Shown here in pieces: positions 4,965 to 5,886 of a DNA stretch of 5,886 bases. How positions within the stretch are numbered: the first letter of the stretch is position 1; the number at the start of each line of letters is the position of its first letter. The notes beneath the pieces are model-generated. The model did no database searches. It saw nothing but the letters and a program-made list of their open reading frames with translations, and had not been told where the DNA came from. The stretch is from Planctomycetota bacterium (GTDB lineage: Bacteria; Planctomycetota; Phycisphaerae; Sedimentisphaerales; Anaerohalosphaeraceae). The DNA lies in assembly GCA_003644215.1 (NCBI GenBank), contig QNBU01000077.1:1-5886 (forward strand). The letters are read 5' to 3'. Both the position numbers and the translations under genes were made by a program.

Positions 4965-5886
4965 ATGCTGAAACGACATTTTGCAGTTGTTCATTTTCTG
5001 CGGATTTTGCTGGATGTTCTGACGGTCGGAATCCTTTGGAATGCGGTCTATTACTTCCGCTTCTACTCCGGGCTGTTCGAGCATTCAGGAGTCCCTTCCT
5101 GTCTGCGGCACCTGCTGCTGACGGTGCCGGTGGTGATCATTGTTATGCTTTGCCGACACTGGGCGGGGATCTATCAATCCCTGCGGACTGAACCGACCTT
5201 CAGACAGATCAGAAAGCAAGTTGAATCCATCCTGCTGGGGTATATGTTCATTGTCCTGTTTTTGTATTACTCCAAAGAAACACCGTACACACGCATCCTG
5301 CTGATTCTGTTTCTATTTGCACTGCTGGCGGGACTTTTGACATCGCATTCGCTCATGATCCTGGCACTTCACCAAGTCCGCTCCAGGGGGTACAACCAAC
5401 GACACTACGGCATTATCGGTACGGGTAAAAACGCGATTAAACTGCTGCGGGACATTGAGGCCAGCTCCCATTCCGGCTTAAAGTGCAGCTTTCTCATCGA
5501 TAACAAGCCCCAACTTGAGGGCAAAACGATCGCCGGCATTGCCGTTTATGGAGCTATCGAAAAGCTCGGCGACCTTGCAAAAGAGACGGGAATCGATGAG
5601 ATTTATCTGGCCGTTCACGGCCCTGAAGCTGCGTCGATCTATCCCTATCTAAGCGACCTGCAAAATAAAGGTGTTACGGTTCGTATTCTGCCAAACTGGG
5701 GGCCGCTGGCTCAGATGAATCGGCCCTCGACCATCATGATCGGCTCCAGTATGCTTTTTACGGCGTCAGAGTCCCCTTTAACCGGGATGAATATCATCCT
5801 GAAAGAGATTTTTGATCGATTTATGTCATGCGTCCTGTTAGGCCTGCTTTCGGCACCGATACTGATCATCGCGGCTCTCGTGAAAC
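4965..5886 (+). CDS. Polyprenyl-phosphate hexose-1-phosphate transferase, WcaJ-like (partial, 3' end outside the window)
   Basis: This inner-membrane enzyme family starts surface polysaccharide synthesis by moving a sugar-1-phosphate (often glucose) from a UDP-sugar onto undecaprenyl phosphate. The 307 visible residues show the N-terminal architecture of the family. Four membrane helices lie at about 12-36, 48-66, 87-104 and 109-134. A cytosolic Rossmann-type (CoA-binding-like) domain follows, starting at YGIIGTGKNA (148-157) and running to about 265. Then KEIFDRF (280-286) and a hydrophobic helix (287-306) form the start of the catalytic bacterial sugar transferase domain. The catalytic part itself lies outside the window, so sugar specificity cannot be judged. 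The ATG at 4965 gives the usual MLKRH-type N-terminus; an in-frame ATG at 4917 would add 16 basic residues and is less likely. It probably begins an exopolysaccharide or capsule locus. Confidence 0.9.
   Translation, partial: MLKRHFAVVHFLRILLDVLTVGILWNAVYYFRFYSGLFEHSGVPSCLRHLLLTVPVVIIVMLCRHWAGIYQSLRTEPTFRQIRKQVESILLGYMFIVLFLYYSKETPYTRILLILFLFALLAGLLTSHSLMILALHQVRSRGYNQRHYGIIGTGKNAIKLLRDIEASSHSGLKCSFLIDNKPQLEGKTIAGIAVYGAIEKLGDLAKETGIDEIYLAVHGPEAASIYPYLSDLQNKGVTVRILPNWGPLAQMNRPSTIMIGSSMLFTASESPLTGMNIILKEIFDRFMSCVLLGLLSAPILIIAALVK

Noticed and set aside
4641..5084. 147-codon open frame on the - strand across the lipoprotein and the start of the sugar transferase
   Set aside because: It lies antisense to two well-supported genes, one with a lipobox and ribosome binding site, and its translation shows no recognisable motif.

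Overview
The window looks like ordinary chromosomal DNA from a bacterium, most likely a planctomycete of the Phycisphaerae type. No marker gene proves this. The inference rests on: (i) dispersed GC-rich double-hairpin repeats of a kind I recall as common in planctomycete genomes; (ii) weak or absent Shine-Dalgarno sites before some genes; (iii) a bacterial topoisomerase VI A-type gene; (iv) a start of an exopolysaccharide locus. Base composition is near 50% GC in most genes. All genes I can support are on the + strand.

Layout. Bases 1-62 may hold the last residues of an upstream gene. Bases 82-1854 are argS (arginyl-tRNA synthetase), complete, with an unusually AT-rich internal block at about 601-840. 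A 119-base gap carrying a 49-base double-hairpin repeat leads to a YjbQ/UPF0047 gene (1974-2381). A second, partial copy of the repeat lies just after it, so the gene is bracketed by direct copies. The 371-base gap 2382-2752 holds that second copy, a GC-rich inverted-repeat element and an AT-rich stretch with a promoter-like site. Then come a Spo11/topoisomerase VI subunit A homologue (2753-3847), a YggS-type PLP-binding protein 27 bases downstream (3875-4591), a 79-residue lipoprotein (4656-4895), and the first 307 codons of a membrane polyprenyl-phosphate hexose-1-phosphate transferase that runs off the window (4965-5886).

How the genes relate. argS, yjbQ and yggS are housekeeping or metabolic genes (tRNA charging, thiamine-linked, PLP homeostasis) with no obvious shared pathway. 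The topoisomerase gene and yggS are close enough to share a transcript. The last gene probably begins a surface polysaccharide locus. The most notable item is the complete topoisomerase VI A-type protein, with catalytic tyrosine and Toprim acidic residues intact, but with no B (GHKL ATPase) subunit gene next to it in this window.
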